DNA of 43,641 nt, from NCBI GenBank assembly GCA_036558305.1, contig DATBFX010000481.1:1-43641 (forward strand), in the 5' to 3' direction. The notes under the pieces are model-generated. The model saw only the letters and a list, made by a program, of their open reading frames with translations. It was not told the origin of the DNA and made no database searches. A program made the position numbers and the translations under genes. The DNA is from DATBFX01 sp036558305 (GTDB lineage: Bacteria > Chloroflexota > Chloroflexia > Thermomicrobiales > UBA6265). Below, in pieces: positions 23,642-32,376 of the stretch. Each line of letters starts with the position of its first letter. Positions within the stretch are counted from its first letter, which is position 1.

Positions 23642-25291
23642 TCAGTCCGCCGCCGCCACCACCGACTCCCGTCCCGCCTGCGTCGCCACCACCTGCGGCG
23701 CCGGGTTGCGAATCAGCAATGCCACGACGGCCGCGCAGACGCAGGCGACCGCGCCGACGAAGAACGTGTTGTGGAGGGCCGCGACGAAGGCGTCGGCCAG
23801 CGCCGGGGTCACCACCTGGGTGAACGTCTCCGGCGACACCAAACTCGCGATCTGGTCCCACTGACTCTGCTTGGCAAAGTTGACCACCTGATCGACGACG
23901 CCCGAGTCCAGCCCGGCGTTCGCCAGCTTCTCGCTCGTGTGGACCCCGATCCGATACTGGAGGTACGAGCCGAGGACCGCGATCCCGAGGACCTGCCCGA
24001 TGTTGCGCGTCGTGTTGATGATGCCCGAGGCGCTGCCGGCGATCCGCGGCGGTACCTCCCGCATCGCCGCCGCCGTCATCGGCGCAAAGGTCATCCCCAT
24101 CCCGAGTCCGGTCACGATCAGCGCCGGGAAGAGCGATTTCCAGGTGGTGTCGAGATCGATCCGGCTGATGATGAAGAAGATACCGATCGCCATCAACCCG
24201 GTCCCGCCGACCAGGATCCAGCGCGCCCCGATTCGGTCGGTCATACGACCGGCGAGCGGTGCCGCGATCAGGATCATCGCCGACATCGGCGTCATCGTCA
24301 GCCCGGCCCGGATCGGCGAGAACCCGAGCACCTGCTGCAAGAAGAGGGTCATCGGGAAGAAGATGCCGAGCATCCCGAAGGCGATCGTCAGCGCGATCAC
24401 GTTGCCGACCCAGAAGTTGCGCAGTTTGAAGAGTTCCAGCTTCATCATCGGGTCGAGAACGCGCCGCTCCCAAAAGACGAACGCCGTCAACAGCACCGCA
24501 CTGGCCGCGAACAGACCGAGGATGAGCGGACTCGTCCAGCCCTCCTTGTTCCCCTCGATGCACGCGTAGACGAGGGCGAAGATGCCGGCACCGGAGAGGA
24601 CCAGACCGCCCCAGTCGAGTTTCTTGCTCGCCAGCGGGTCGACCGACTCCGGCACGATCCGGATCGTCGCCAGGATCGCCACGATCCCGACCGGCACGTT
24701 GATCAGGAAGATCCACTCCCAGGCGTAGTTGGTGACGATCAGCCCGCCGATGACCGGTCCGATGATCGCGCCGAGGGCGACCACGCTCCCCCAGGCACCC
24801 ATCGCCGCCCCCCGCTTCTCCGGCGGAAACGCGACGGTCAACAGCGAGAGCGACTGCGGCATCATGAACGCGCCGCCGATCCCCTGCAGCACCCGCGACG
24901 CGATCAGCACCGTCACGCCGGAGATACCGAGGTGGTCGCCGATCCACGCCGAGGCGCCGCAGAGCGCCGAGGCGGCCGTGAAGATCGCCATCCCGAAGAC
25001 GAAGAGCCGCTTCCGCCCGAAAACGTCGCCGAGTCGCCCGAACGAGAGCAGCAACACCGCGTAGGCGAGGATGTAGGAGTCGAGCACCCACTGGATCTCG
25101 GTCAGCGTCGCCCCCAGCGACTCCTTGATCTTCACCTGGGCGACGTTGACGACCGTCGTGTCGAGCAACAGCATGAAGACCGCCGTGCACAACACGAGCA
25201 GCACCAACCACGGGTTCCGCTCTTTCGCCGCCGGCGCCGGCGCCGCCACCATCCCCGGCTTATGCCCATTCACCGCAACCGTCTGCGCCAT
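23642..25291 (-). CDS. DHA2 family MFS drug exporter (EmrB/QacA type)
   Basis: A 549-residue, 14-helix transporter. LDTTVVNVAQVKIKESLGAT near residue 44 is DHA2 motif D, GRLGDVFGRKRLF near 104 is motif A, and the mid-protein GPVIGGLIV (motif C, about 180) marks an antiporter. The family exports cationic or amphipathic toxic compounds with proton influx. ATG at 25291 follows ACGGAGGGGGAA. It is second of two DHA2 genes in the MarR-led operon, separated from the first by repeat element D. Confidence 0.9.
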   Translation of the reverse strand: MAQTVAVNGHKPGMVAAPAPAAKERNPWLVLLVLCTAVFMLLLDTTVVNVAQVKIKESLGATLTEIQWVLDSYILAYAVLLLSFGRLGDVFGRKRLFVFGMAIFTAASALCGASAWIGDHLGISGVTVLIASRVLQGIGGAFMMPQSLSLLTVAFPPEKRGAAMGAWGSVVALGAIIGPVIGGLIVTNYAWEWIFLINVPVGIVAILATIRIVPESVDPLASKKLDWGGLVLSGAGIFALVYACIEGNKEGWTSPLILGLFAASAVLLTAFVFWERRVLDPMMKLELFKLRNFWVGNVIALTIAFGMLGIFFPMTLFLQQVLGFSPIRAGLTMTPMSAMILIAAPLAGRMTDRIGARWILVGGTGLMAIGIFFIISRIDLDTTWKSLFPALIVTGLGMGMTFAPMTAAAMREVPPRIAGSASGIINTTRNIGQVLGIAVLGSYLQYRIGVHTSEKLANAGLDSGVVDQVVNFAKQSQWDQIASLVSPETFTQVVTPALADAFVAALHNTFFVGAVACVCAAVVALLIRNPAPQVVATQAGRESVVAAAD

Positions 25292-25310
25292 TTCCCCCTC
25301 CGTAGGCGAT

Positions 25311-25387
25311 AGGCGGAGGGCGGAAGGCGGAAGGCGGGGAGCACGTCGTCAAATCCGCCCTCCGCCTTCCGCCTTCCGCCCTCCGCC
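25311..25387. repeat. Element D: inverted GGCGGAA/GGCGGAG arrays
   Basis: Left arm 25311-25340 and right arm 25355-25387, each about four heptamers of GGCGGAA or the GGCGGAG variant, in inverted orientation with only 14 bp between. On the minus strand it begins immediately after the stop codon of the 25389-26852 gene and ends just before the ribosome site of the next exporter. It shares its unit with element B, 14 kb away. Confidence 0.9.
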
Positions 25388-25388
25388 C

Positions 25389-26852
25389 CTAGTGCGCCAA
25401 TGCCGGCTCGCCCCGTTCCGCCTTCGGCCGCTGGTCGACCATCGAGGCGACCGCGTCCTCGTCGTGGACCAGGAAGGCGAAGCCGATGCCGATGATCGAC
25501 AAGAGTACCGCGGCGAAGAACGCGTCGTGGAACCCGATCACCGCGGCCTGGCGGGCGGCCAGCGCGCCGGCGTTCGCCAGGTGACTCGACATCCGGTCGG
25601 CCAGCACGGTCGCCAGCACGGCGACCCCGACCGAGGCCGAGACCTGCCGGTTCGTGCTGCTCAACGCCGAGGCGCGACCGGAATCCGCGCGATCGATCGC
25701 CGAGAACATCGACGCCTGGACCGGGATGAAGACGAGACTGTTGGTCATGCCGCGCAAGAACATGACCCCGCGGATCCACCACAGACTCGTGCCGAGACCG
25801 ACGAGGAGGAAGCAGGCCGTCGTGATCGCGTTGCCGAGCATACCGGCCGCCATCATCCGCCGCGGTCCGATCCGGGGGTAGAGCCTCGTCGAGAAGCGCG
25901 ACATCGCGATCAGCCCGATCGCCTGCGGGAAGGTCGTCAGCCCCGATTCGAGCGCCGAGAGCCCACGAAGTTGCTGCAAGAAGAGCGGCAGCAGGAAGAC
26001 GACGCCCATCAACCCTGCCGTGATCATGAAGCTGACGACGTTGGCGTTGCGGAACATCCGGTTGCGGAACAGTCGCAGAGCCAGCATCGGCTGGGAAACG
26101 TGCGTCTCGACGATCACCAGCGCCGCCAGCAGTGCCACCCCGGCGGCACCGGTTCCCAGCACCTCGGGCGAACCCCAGCCTTTGCTCGGCGCCTGCGAAA
26201 GCGCGTAGAGGATCAGCGGCAGCCCCGCCGCCGAAAGCAAGAACCCCCAGAGATCGAAGCGGCCGACACCCGGCTCGGTGTGCTCCTTGAGCACGGCCAG
26301 GGCGAAGCAGAAGGCGAGGATGCCGAGCGGAAGATTGACATAAAAGATCCAGCGCCAACTCGCGTAGTCGACCAGGAACCCGCCGAGGACCGGCCCGATC
26401 GTCGGCGCGATCGCGATCGGGATCGTCAGCACCGCGGAGGCCTGCGCCCGCTCCCGCGGCGAGAAGGCACGGAAGAGCATGGCGGTACCGACGGGCGTCA
26501 ACATCCCACCGCCGACGCCCTGGAGGACGCGGAACGCGATCAGCGACTCGACACTCCAGGCGAGCCCGCAGAGGGCCGAACCGAGGGTGAACATCGCCAA
26601 GGCAAAGAGGAAGATCTTCTTCGTTCCGAAGCGGTCGCCGAGCCAACCGGAGGCGGGAATCCAGACCGCCAGACTGAGCAGATAGCCGGTAACGACCCAC
26701 TCCAGTGTCGTGTTGTCGGCGTTGAACTGACGCCCGAGCGTCGGCAGGGCGACGTTGACGATCGTCGAGTCGAGCAAGTCCATAAAGAGACCGCTGACGA
26801 AGACGATCGCGACGAGCCATTTGTACGGAAGCGCACGAATCCTGGAAAACAT
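25389..26852 (-). CDS. DHA2 family MFS drug exporter
   Basis: A 487-residue, 14-helix transporter. MDLLDSTIVNVALPTLGRQF near 24 is motif D, SGWLGDRFGTKKIF near 68 motif A, and IAPTIGPVLGGFLVDYASWRW motif C. It is about 60 residues shorter than the exporter downstream and only distantly similar, so the pair did not arise by recent duplication. Transcribed from the MarR promoter region: marR, this gene, then the 23642-25291 gene. Confidence 0.9.
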   Translation of the reverse strand: MFSRIRALPYKWLVAIVFVSGLFMDLLDSTIVNVALPTLGRQFNADNTTLEWVVTGYLLSLAVWIPASGWLGDRFGTKKIFLFALAMFTLGSALCGLAWSVESLIAFRVLQGVGGGMLTPVGTAMLFRAFSPRERAQASAVLTIPIAIAPTIGPVLGGFLVDYASWRWIFYVNLPLGILAFCFALAVLKEHTEPGVGRFDLWGFLLSAAGLPLILYALSQAPSKGWGSPEVLGTGAAGVALLAALVIVETHVSQPMLALRLFRNRMFRNANVVSFMITAGLMGVVFLLPLFLQQLRGLSALESGLTTFPQAIGLIAMSRFSTRLYPRIGPRRMMAAGMLGNAITTACFLLVGLGTSLWWIRGVMFLRGMTNSLVFIPVQASMFSAIDRADSGRASALSSTNRQVSASVGVAVLATVLADRMSSHLANAGALAARQAAVIGFHDAFFAAVLLSIIGIGFAFLVHDEDAVASMVDQRPKAERGEPALAH

Positions 26853-26919
26853 TCCGACCTCACCACGGAAACACGAACGAGCACCGGACGAGCGGGCTCA
26901 GATTTCTCACGAAACGAGG

Positions 26920-27417
26920 CTACGCCGTGCGCGCCAGTTCGGCTTTGACCGGCGTCGTCGAGGCTTCGGGACAGGGAACGGCCGGTGGCGGGGAGACGGC
27001 CTCGTCGAGCGCCCGCAACCCGCGGACGAACACCGCCCGCTCGTTCGGATTCAGCGCATCGAATACCTGCCGGATCTGGCCGCGGCGCAGCGCATGGACT
27101 TCGCGTCCGTAGGCCATCGCCTCCTCGGTCAACCAGACGTGGACCTGCCGCCGGTTGTCCGGATTGACCCCGCGTTCGAGCAGACCGCGCTCGGCCAACT
27201 TGTCGACCAACTCGGACGCGGTCGGCATCGCCAACCCGAGCCCCTCGGCCACTTCGCCGACGGTGAGCCGGCCGTGACGGTAGAGGTAGCCCAACGCCTT
27301 CATCTGCCCGAGCGTCAACCCGCGCGCCTCGCCGTAACAGGCGAACGTCGCCGTGATGTGCCGCACGATCCGCGGCACCAATTCCACCGCCTCCTCGAGG
27401 AAGACTTCGTCGTCCAT
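26920..27417 (-). CDS. MarR family transcriptional regulator of the exporter operon
   Basis: A winged-helix protein of 165 residues with the MarR core: LGQMKALGYLYRHGRLTVGE, LAMPTASELVDKLAERGLLE as recognition helix region, and NPDNRRQVHVWLTEE as wing. There are two candidate ATGs, at 27423 and 27417. AAGGA abuts the first but is 6 bp from the second, so 27417 is preferred. MarR proteins release DNA on binding phenolic or drug-like ligands, which fits control of the two downstream DHA2 exporters. A long open frame extends past the start toward 29739 but is the antisense of the histidine kinase gene. Confidence 0.9.
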   Translation of the reverse strand: MDDEVFLEEAVELVPRIVRHITATFACYGEARGLTLGQMKALGYLYRHGRLTVGEVAEGLGLAMPTASELVDKLAERGLLERGVNPDNRRQVHVWLTEEAMAYGREVHALRRGQIRQVFDALNPNERAVFVRGLRALDEAVSPPPAVPCPEASTTPVKAELARTA

Positions 27418-27440
27418 GTCCATTCCTTCGAAGTCCGAAC

Positions 27441-27483
27441 CTTTCGTTTTTCGAATTATACGGATTCCGAAGTGTTCTGTCAA
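27441..27483 (-). promoter_or_regulatory. Full-consensus promoter and palindromes upstream of marR
   Basis: TTGACA (27483-27478), 17 bp, TATAAT (27460-27455): a perfect sigma-70 consensus. Around and after the -10 lie imperfect palindromes, TTCGGAAT...AATTCGAA over the -10 and TTCG-AAAAA-CGAA just downstream (about 27441-27453), suitable for MarR binding. A consensus promoter needs a repressor, which supports autoregulation. Confidence 0.75.
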
Positions 27484-27627
27484 GGACACCGCGTCACGTG
27501 CTCCTGCAAAACGCAACATGCACCCGTCGCCACCGCAGGCCGAACGGTTCAGGCGACGGTTCTCCCCCGTATAATGACGCCGTCGCCTCCGCGCCGGGAC
27601 GCCGGTCACCATTGGTTGGAGCCCGCG

Positions 27628-29691
27628 GTGCCACGTCTTCCGTTGCCCCCGGTTGCCCTGTCCCCGGCACGGGAGCGCGGGGATGTCGCCTCCGCACTCC
27701 GGCGCTACGGTCTTGCGGCCGGTTTTTCCGTCCTCGCGGTCGTGCTGACCGTGCGCCTGGGCGATCTCCGCCACCAGACGCCCTACCTCCTCTCCTTCGG
27801 CGCCGTCATGCTCGCCTCCTGGCTCGGCGGGTTCGGGCCGGGGCTCCTCGCCACCGCCATCACCGCCCTCGGCGTCGATTACTATGTGCGGGCGCCAATC
27901 CACCAGTTGTGGTTGAAGGACGACGAAACCGCCCTCACCGCGGTCTTTTACGTCGCCGTTGCCACCGCCATCAGTTGGCTGAACGCCGCCCGCCGCCGGG
28001 CGGAGGAGGACCAGACCCGTCTCCTCATGAGCGAGCGAGCGATCCGGGCCGAGGTCGACGCGGCCGAGGCCCGCTCCCGCTTCCTCGCCGAGGCCAGCGA
28101 GGTCCTGGCCGCCTCGCTCGATTACCGAGAGGCGCCGGCGCAGGTCGTGCGCCTTGTGGTGCCATCCCTGGCCGACTGGTGCGTCGTCGACTTGCTCGGC
28201 GACGACGGCGCGCTTCACCGCCTCGCGATCGTCCACGGCGATCCGGCGTGCGCGGCGGCGAGCGAGGAGTTGCGGCGGCGCTACCCCACGATCCCGCCCG
28301 ACGCGACCCACACCGCCTGGACGGCGTTGCGGTCCGGCCGCGCCTGGTTCGACCCAGAGGTGTCGCCGGCGCGCCTGGCCGCCCAGGCGCGCGACGACGC
28401 CCACCTCGCCCTCCTCCGCGAAGTCGGGTTCGGCTCCGAACTGGTCGTGCCGCTCGTCGCCCGCGGTCGCCCGCTCGGCGTGCTGACGCTGGTCCACGGC
28501 GCCTCGGGGCGGCGGTACGGGGCGGCCGACGTCGCGATGGCCGAGGACCTGGCACGGCATTGCGCGCTGGCGATCGACAACGCCCGGCTCTACCGCGAGG
28601 CACGCGACGCCGAGGCACGTCTCCGCCGGTTGTTCGACGCCGGGGTGATTGGGTTCGTCGTTGCCGACGCCGACCGCATCGTCGAGGCCAACGACCACTT
28701 CCTGGCGATGGTCGGGTACGACCGTGCCGATCTCGACGCCGGTCGCCTCCGGTGGCCGGCGATGACCCCACCCGAATATGCCGAACTGGACGCCCGCGGG
28801 ATCGCGGAGATCGGCGAGCGCGGCTTCTGCACGCCGTTCGAGAAGGAGATCTTCCGCCGCGACGGTTCCCGCGTACCGATCCTGATCGGCACCGCCGAAG
28901 TGCAGCCCGATCCCCCGCTCCGGATCTCCTGCGTGCTCGATCTGACGGCGCTCAAACGCGCCGAGCACGACCGCCTGGCCTTCGTCGATGCGGCCACCCA
29001 CGATCTGAAAAATCCGCTGACCTCGCTTCGAGCGCAGGCGCAACTGATGCTCCGGCGGGCGCGCCGCGGCCAGCTCGGCGATGCCGCCACCTTCGAAACC
29101 GGGTTGGCGGCGATCGATGATGCATCCCGGCGCATGATCGGTCTGATCGACGAGTTGATGGACGCCGCCCATCTGCGGGCCGGCCGGATGCTCGACCTCA
29201 ACCTCGCGCCGACCGATCTCGTCGCCGTTGCGCGGGACGCCGCCGGCGACGCCGAACGCGCCACCACCGCCCACACCGTGGTCTTCGAAACGACCGAAGC
29301 GGAACTCGTCGGCGATTGGGACCGCGTCCGCCTCGAGCGCATCCTCCAGAACCTCCTCGGCAACGCCGTCAAGTACAGCCCGCAGGGCGGCCGGGTGGTG
29401 GTGCGCGTCGCGCGGGAGGACGAACCGTGCGGTCGGGTCTGGGCGACCGTCGCCGTGCAGGACGACGGGCTCGGCATCCCGGCCGCCGATCTGCCCCACG
29501 TCTTCGACCGCTTCCGGCGGGGGGGCAACGTCGGCGGGATCACCGGCGCCGGCATCGGCCTGGCCGGCGTGCGCCAGATCGTCGAGCAGCACGGCGGCAC
29601 GATCGGGGTGGAGAGCGTCGAGGAGCAGGGCAGCACCTTTACCGTGCGCCTCCCCGTTGCGCCGCCCGCGGAACCTCCGCTCCGACCCTGA
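27628..29691 (+). CDS. Orphan sensor histidine kinase (DUF4118-GAF-PAS-HisKA-HATPase)
   Basis: GTG 27628 is preferred because TTGGAG lies 6 bp upstream and TATAAT at 27570-27575 could be its -10; an ATG at 27574 would overlap that box. The 687-residue protein has a four-helix KdpD-like DUF4118 region (about 25-120), a GAF domain (about 160-320; GSELVVPLVARGRPLGVLTL), a PAS domain (330-445), HisKA (DAATHDLKNPL) and HATPase_c (QNLLGNAVKYSP, DDGLGIP, GAGIGLAGVRQI). No KdpABC or response regulator is adjacent. It converges on the HAD gene 7 bp away. Confidence 0.9.
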   Translation: MPRLPLPPVALSPARERGDVASALRRYGLAAGFSVLAVVLTVRLGDLRHQTPYLLSFGAVMLASWLGGFGPGLLATAITALGVDYYVRAPIHQLWLKDDETALTAVFYVAVATAISWLNAARRRAEEDQTRLLMSERAIRAEVDAAEARSRFLAEASEVLAASLDYREAPAQVVRLVVPSLADWCVVDLLGDDGALHRLAIVHGDPACAAASEELRRRYPTIPPDATHTAWTALRSGRAWFDPEVSPARLAAQARDDAHLALLREVGFGSELVVPLVARGRPLGVLTLVHGASGRRYGAADVAMAEDLARHCALAIDNARLYREARDAEARLRRLFDAGVIGFVVADADRIVEANDHFLAMVGYDRADLDAGRLRWPAMTPPEYAELDARGIAEIGERGFCTPFEKEIFRRDGSRVPILIGTAEVQPDPPLRISCVLDLTALKRAEHDRLAFVDAATHDLKNPLTSLRAQAQLMLRRARRGQLGDAATFETGLAAIDDASRRMIGLIDELMDAAHLRAGRMLDLNLAPTDLVAVARDAAGDAERATTAHTVVFETTEAELVGDWDRVRLERILQNLLGNAVKYSPQGGRVVVRVAREDEPCGRVWATVAVQDDGLGIPAADLPHVFDRFRRGGNVGGITGAGIGLAGVRQIVEQHGGTIGVESVEEQGSTFTVRLPVAPPAEPPLRP

Positions 29692-29698
29692 GGCAGGA

Positions 29699-30358
29699 TC
29701 AAACCGGGAAACCGGCAAGGAGGTCGAACAGCCGCGCATCCTCGTAGCCGTCGATCACGTGGTGCGCGTCGTCCAGAATCTGGACCGTCGTCGTCAGCCC
29801 GACGCAGGTCATCCCCGCGGCCCGCGCGGCGGCGAGACCGGCCCGCGAATCCTCGAAGACCAGGCACCGCTCCGGGGCGACGGTCAGCCTGGCGGCGGCG
29901 GTCAGGAAGATCTCGGGGTGCGGTTTGCCGTGGGTGATGTCGTCGGCGGTGACGACGGCGTCGAAGGCGGCGTTCAAGCCGAGTTCGGCCAACATCCGCG
30001 TCGCCGAGGACCGCCGCGCCGAGGTCGCGATCGCCTTCGGGACACCATGCAATCGGTCAAGGAATGCCGTCAACCCCGGCATCGGGGCGACGTTCCCGGC
30101 AGCCAGTTCCCAGTACACCTGCGTCACCAGGTCGTTCGTCGCGATCGCCTCTTCGAGCGACATGCCGAACCGCTCGCGACAACTCTGGATCCCCGGTCGC
30201 CCGGAGAAATAGAGCCGGTATTCGCCCTCCGGCATCGTCAATCCCAACTCCGCCAGCGCGATCGTCCACGACCGCTCGTGCAGCGGTTCGGTATCGACCA
30301 GCGTCCCATCCAGATCGAAGATCACCGCGTCGAAGCGCCGCTCGGTTCCCGTCTCCAT
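29699..30358 (-). CDS. HAD superfamily hydrolase, beta-phosphoglucomutase-like
   Basis: A 219-residue HAD subfamily I protein. Motif I is VIFDLDGTLVDTEPLH (12-27) with nucleophile Asp and acid/base Asp, motif II SARRS, motif III KPHPEIF, motif IV VFEDSRAG. The helical cap lies between motifs I and II, as in beta-PGM, phosphatases of sugar phosphates and phosphoglycolate phosphatase. The exact substrate is not predictable. Promoter not obvious; the next upstream gene's terminator is at 30526-30561. Confidence 0.9.
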   Translation of the reverse strand: METGTERRFDAVIFDLDGTLVDTEPLHERSWTIALAELGLTMPEGEYRLYFSGRPGIQSCRERFGMSLEEAIATNDLVTQVYWELAAGNVAPMPGLTAFLDRLHGVPKAIATSARRSSATRMLAELGLNAAFDAVVTADDITHGKPHPEIFLTAAARLTVAPERCLVFEDSRAGLAAARAAGMTCVGLTTTVQILDDAHHVIDGYEDARLFDLLAGFPV

Positions 30359-30525
30359 CGCGACTCCCGGTCCGTGCTCCTCTGGCCCCGTCTCGCCTCG
30401 CCAGATCTCATCCGACGATGCCAGGTGAGTCGACGACCCCGCTCCCGTCCATTGTCGACGATGTTGTCACGGGGTTGGTCAAGCCGGCATGACCTTCGCC
30501 GTTCCCTCCGCAGCGGATCGGCAAA

Positions 30526-30561
30526 CGACGGGCGTCGCGTGGAATCGCGCGACGCCCGTCG
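30526..30561 (-). terminator. Perfect 14-bp hairpin downstream of the cupredoxin gene
   Basis: CGACGGGCGTCGCG (30526-30539) pairs perfectly with 30548-30561 around 8 nt. On the minus strand it comes 40 bp after the cupredoxin stop and is followed by only TTTG, so it is a weak intrinsic terminator or an mRNA end stabiliser. Confidence 0.6.
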
Positions 30562-30600
30562 ATCGAACCTGCCGCCGGTTCGTACCCCGGCGATGCGCCC

Positions 30601-31485
30601 CTACTGGACGGTGAAGACGACCGCCATCCCGAGCGCGGCGTGGGGTGCGCCACTCTGGATGTCGGGGAAGAAGCAGACCGCGCCGTAGGTCCCCGGCGCC
30701 AGGTCGAACGACGCCCACATCGACTGACCGGGTGAAACGGTGGAGGTACCACCGAGGTCGACGATCTGGGACACGTCGAGCCCGCCCGCGACGGGTGTGC
30801 CCGACATCTCCGCGTTGATGGCGTCGGTGAGTTGCTGCTGCGTCGTCCCGTCGGGGAGTTTGATCAGATCCATGAAGTGGGGCTGCTTCCCGGTGTTGGA
30901 GATCTTCCAGACGTGCTCCCCGGCCGGCACCGGATTCTCCAGACCGGTGAACGTGTACTCCTGCATCGAGACGTCGACGTCGGCGGTCGCGCTCGGCGCG
31001 GTCACCGTGCCGGTCGCGGCCGTCACCGTCAGGGCGCTCGGCGCCGGGGTGGGCGAGCCGCCGTTCCAGATCATCCAGTTGCCCTCGGTCAGTTGGACCA
31101 CCGACTGGGCGGTTTGCCCCGCCCCCGCGGCCGAACCACCGGCCCAGGTCGTTTGGTAGACCCACGCCGGCGGCGGTCCCGCCTCGGGCGTGGCGATGAC
31201 GGCAAGCATGCTCTCCATGCTTTCGCCGCTGGGCAGGAGCACCATGTCGGCGGTGAGGCTAGCGCTGGACTGGTTGTCGAGCGTGACCAGGTACCAACCG
31301 GCGGCGACCGAGGCCGGGGCCTGGAATCCCTGGTCCGTGACCGTGATCTGCAACTCCGGCAGGCCCAAACTCGCCAGCGGGGACGCCGTCGGCGTCGCCT
31401 GCTGCGCCGTCGCGCCGGTCGACCCGGCCACGACCAACGCGCAACTCGCCAGGAGCAGCGCGATCAATCCAATCCGATGCTTCAT
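30601..31485 (-). CDS. Secreted tandem cupredoxin-like protein with one type 1 copper site
   Basis: ATG 31485 after AAAGGTGA. The 294-residue product has a Sec signal peptide (residues 1-28, ending ATAQQ) and two related beta-sandwich domains, about 40-145 and 165-294 (ITVTDQGFQAPASVAAGWYL against DVSMQEYTFTGLENPVPAGE). The second domain has a full set of type 1 copper ligands: His203 (KQPHFMD), Cys271 (AVCFFPD), His282 (GAPHAAL) and Met287 (LGMAV). The first lacks them. It is probably a periplasmic or cell-surface electron carrier; partner unknown. Confidence 0.8.
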   Translation of the reverse strand: MKHRIGLIALLLASCALVVAGSTGATAQQATPTASPLASLGLPELQITVTDQGFQAPASVAAGWYLVTLDNQSSASLTADMVLLPSGESMESMLAVIATPEAGPPPAWVYQTTWAGGSAAGAGQTAQSVVQLTEGNWMIWNGGSPTPAPSALTVTAATGTVTAPSATADVDVSMQEYTFTGLENPVPAGEHVWKISNTGKQPHFMDLIKLPDGTTQQQLTDAINAEMSGTPVAGGLDVSQIVDLGGTSTVSPGQSMWASFDLAPGTYGAVCFFPDIQSGAPHAALGMAVVFTVQ

Positions 31486-31685
31486 TCCCGGTTCACCTTT
31501 CTCGGCCGCTTCGCGGCCAACCCTCGCTCTGACCGGAGTCCTCGGCGGACTCCGGCTCTCCATTTGGCGCCACCACTCGCCTTTGAATGGCAACACGGAA
31601 ACCGCGCAAGGACTGTGCCAGATGCGAAAGCGAAGGCGACCACTCCGCCAGCGACTGAGTCAGTATGGCGACAGACGGCAATTGC

Positions 31686-32240
31686 TTACTTGAGATCGAA
31701 GAGGAGATCGAGGTCGATCGTCACGCCCGGCAAGGACTCGATCCGCACGATTCCACCGCGAAACACATGGACCGGATACGTGCCGTCAGCCTGCCGGCGC
31801 CACGCGGTCAGGGTCACCTCGAACGGGTGCAGCCGCCAGATTTCGCGATCGCCGCGATCTCGATACCGTGGGATCTTGTCATCTACGTCGTAGTCGCCGG
31901 TCGACGGAGACCAGATCTCCCCGACGAGCGGCAGCGGCGTGTCGTACACCTCAAGATGGCGAGGCTTGCCCAGTTGTTCGTGGTACCGGTCGGTGGGAAT
32001 GACGCAGACGTCCGGGATGTCGTAGCCGCGCGCCGACCGCTTGACGTGAGAGGAATTGATGCGCAGGCGGTAGACGCGCCAGTCGAGTTGCGGTCCCAGC
32101 GCGAGCCCGAGTCTGACCGTGAGATCGTTGTGCTCGGCACCCATGCGCGGTTTCTCCCGCAACTGTCCGTCGTGGAGCTCCCACTGGCGGTCGGCGTCCT
32201 CCAGGGCAACAAGCCGGTAGGTTTGCTCGCTGATGACCAT
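31686..32240 (-). CDS. Uma2 family (DUF820) putative endonuclease
   Basis: A 184-residue, standard-length Uma2 protein. DIPDVCVIP, LVGEIWSPSTGDYDVDDK with the acidic catalytic core, and YRDRGDREIWRLHP match the PD-(D/E)XK layout. ATG 32240 begins MVISEQTYRLVALEDADRQW, close to the usual N-terminus of this family. It is only distantly similar to the one at 22492-23187. Function in the cell unknown. Confidence 0.85.
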   Translation of the reverse strand: MVISEQTYRLVALEDADRQWELHDGQLREKPRMGAEHNDLTVRLGLALGPQLDWRVYRLRINSSHVKRSARGYDIPDVCVIPTDRYHEQLGKPRHLEVYDTPLPLVGEIWSPSTGDYDVDDKIPRYRDRGDREIWRLHPFEVTLTAWRRQADGTYPVHVFRGGIVRIESLPGVTIDLDLLFDLK

Positions 32241-32336
32241 CGCACCCGCCCTGCTGCATACGACCGTTCGCAAGAGTGTACTTGACCACCCCACCGCTTG
32301 TGCGAGCGCAAATCCGACGTCCATGAAAGCGAAGCC

Positions 32337-32359
32337 CCTCTCCCGCGCACCGGGAGAGG
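32337..32359. repeat. Element I: CCTCTCCCG hairpin
   Basis: CCTCTCCCG (32337-32345) and its complement (32351-32359) around CGCAC. It is the third copy of the core seen at 23530-23556 and lies 17 bp past the methyltransferase stop. Confidence 0.8.
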
Positions 32360-32376
32360 CTGAACAGGGGACCGGC

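Noticed and set aside
23771..25312. Large plus-strand frame opposite the 23642-25291 exporter
   Set aside because: Composition dominated by Arg, Asp and His with no domain; it mirrors the transporter codons.
26755..27570. Open frame extending the second histidine kinase 270 codons upstream
   Set aside because: It is antisense to marR and its promoter and has no domain; a ribosome site at 27616 supports the later start.
26920..29739. A 939-codon minus-strand frame spanning MarR and the histidine kinase region
   Set aside because: Only the last 165 codons (MarR) are real; the rest is antisense to the kinase gene, which has full domain structure.
30573..30592. T-arm-like hairpin CGCCGG-TTCGTACC-CCGGCG, possible tRNA
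   Set aside because: No acceptor stem, D arm or anticodon arm at the right distances on either strand.
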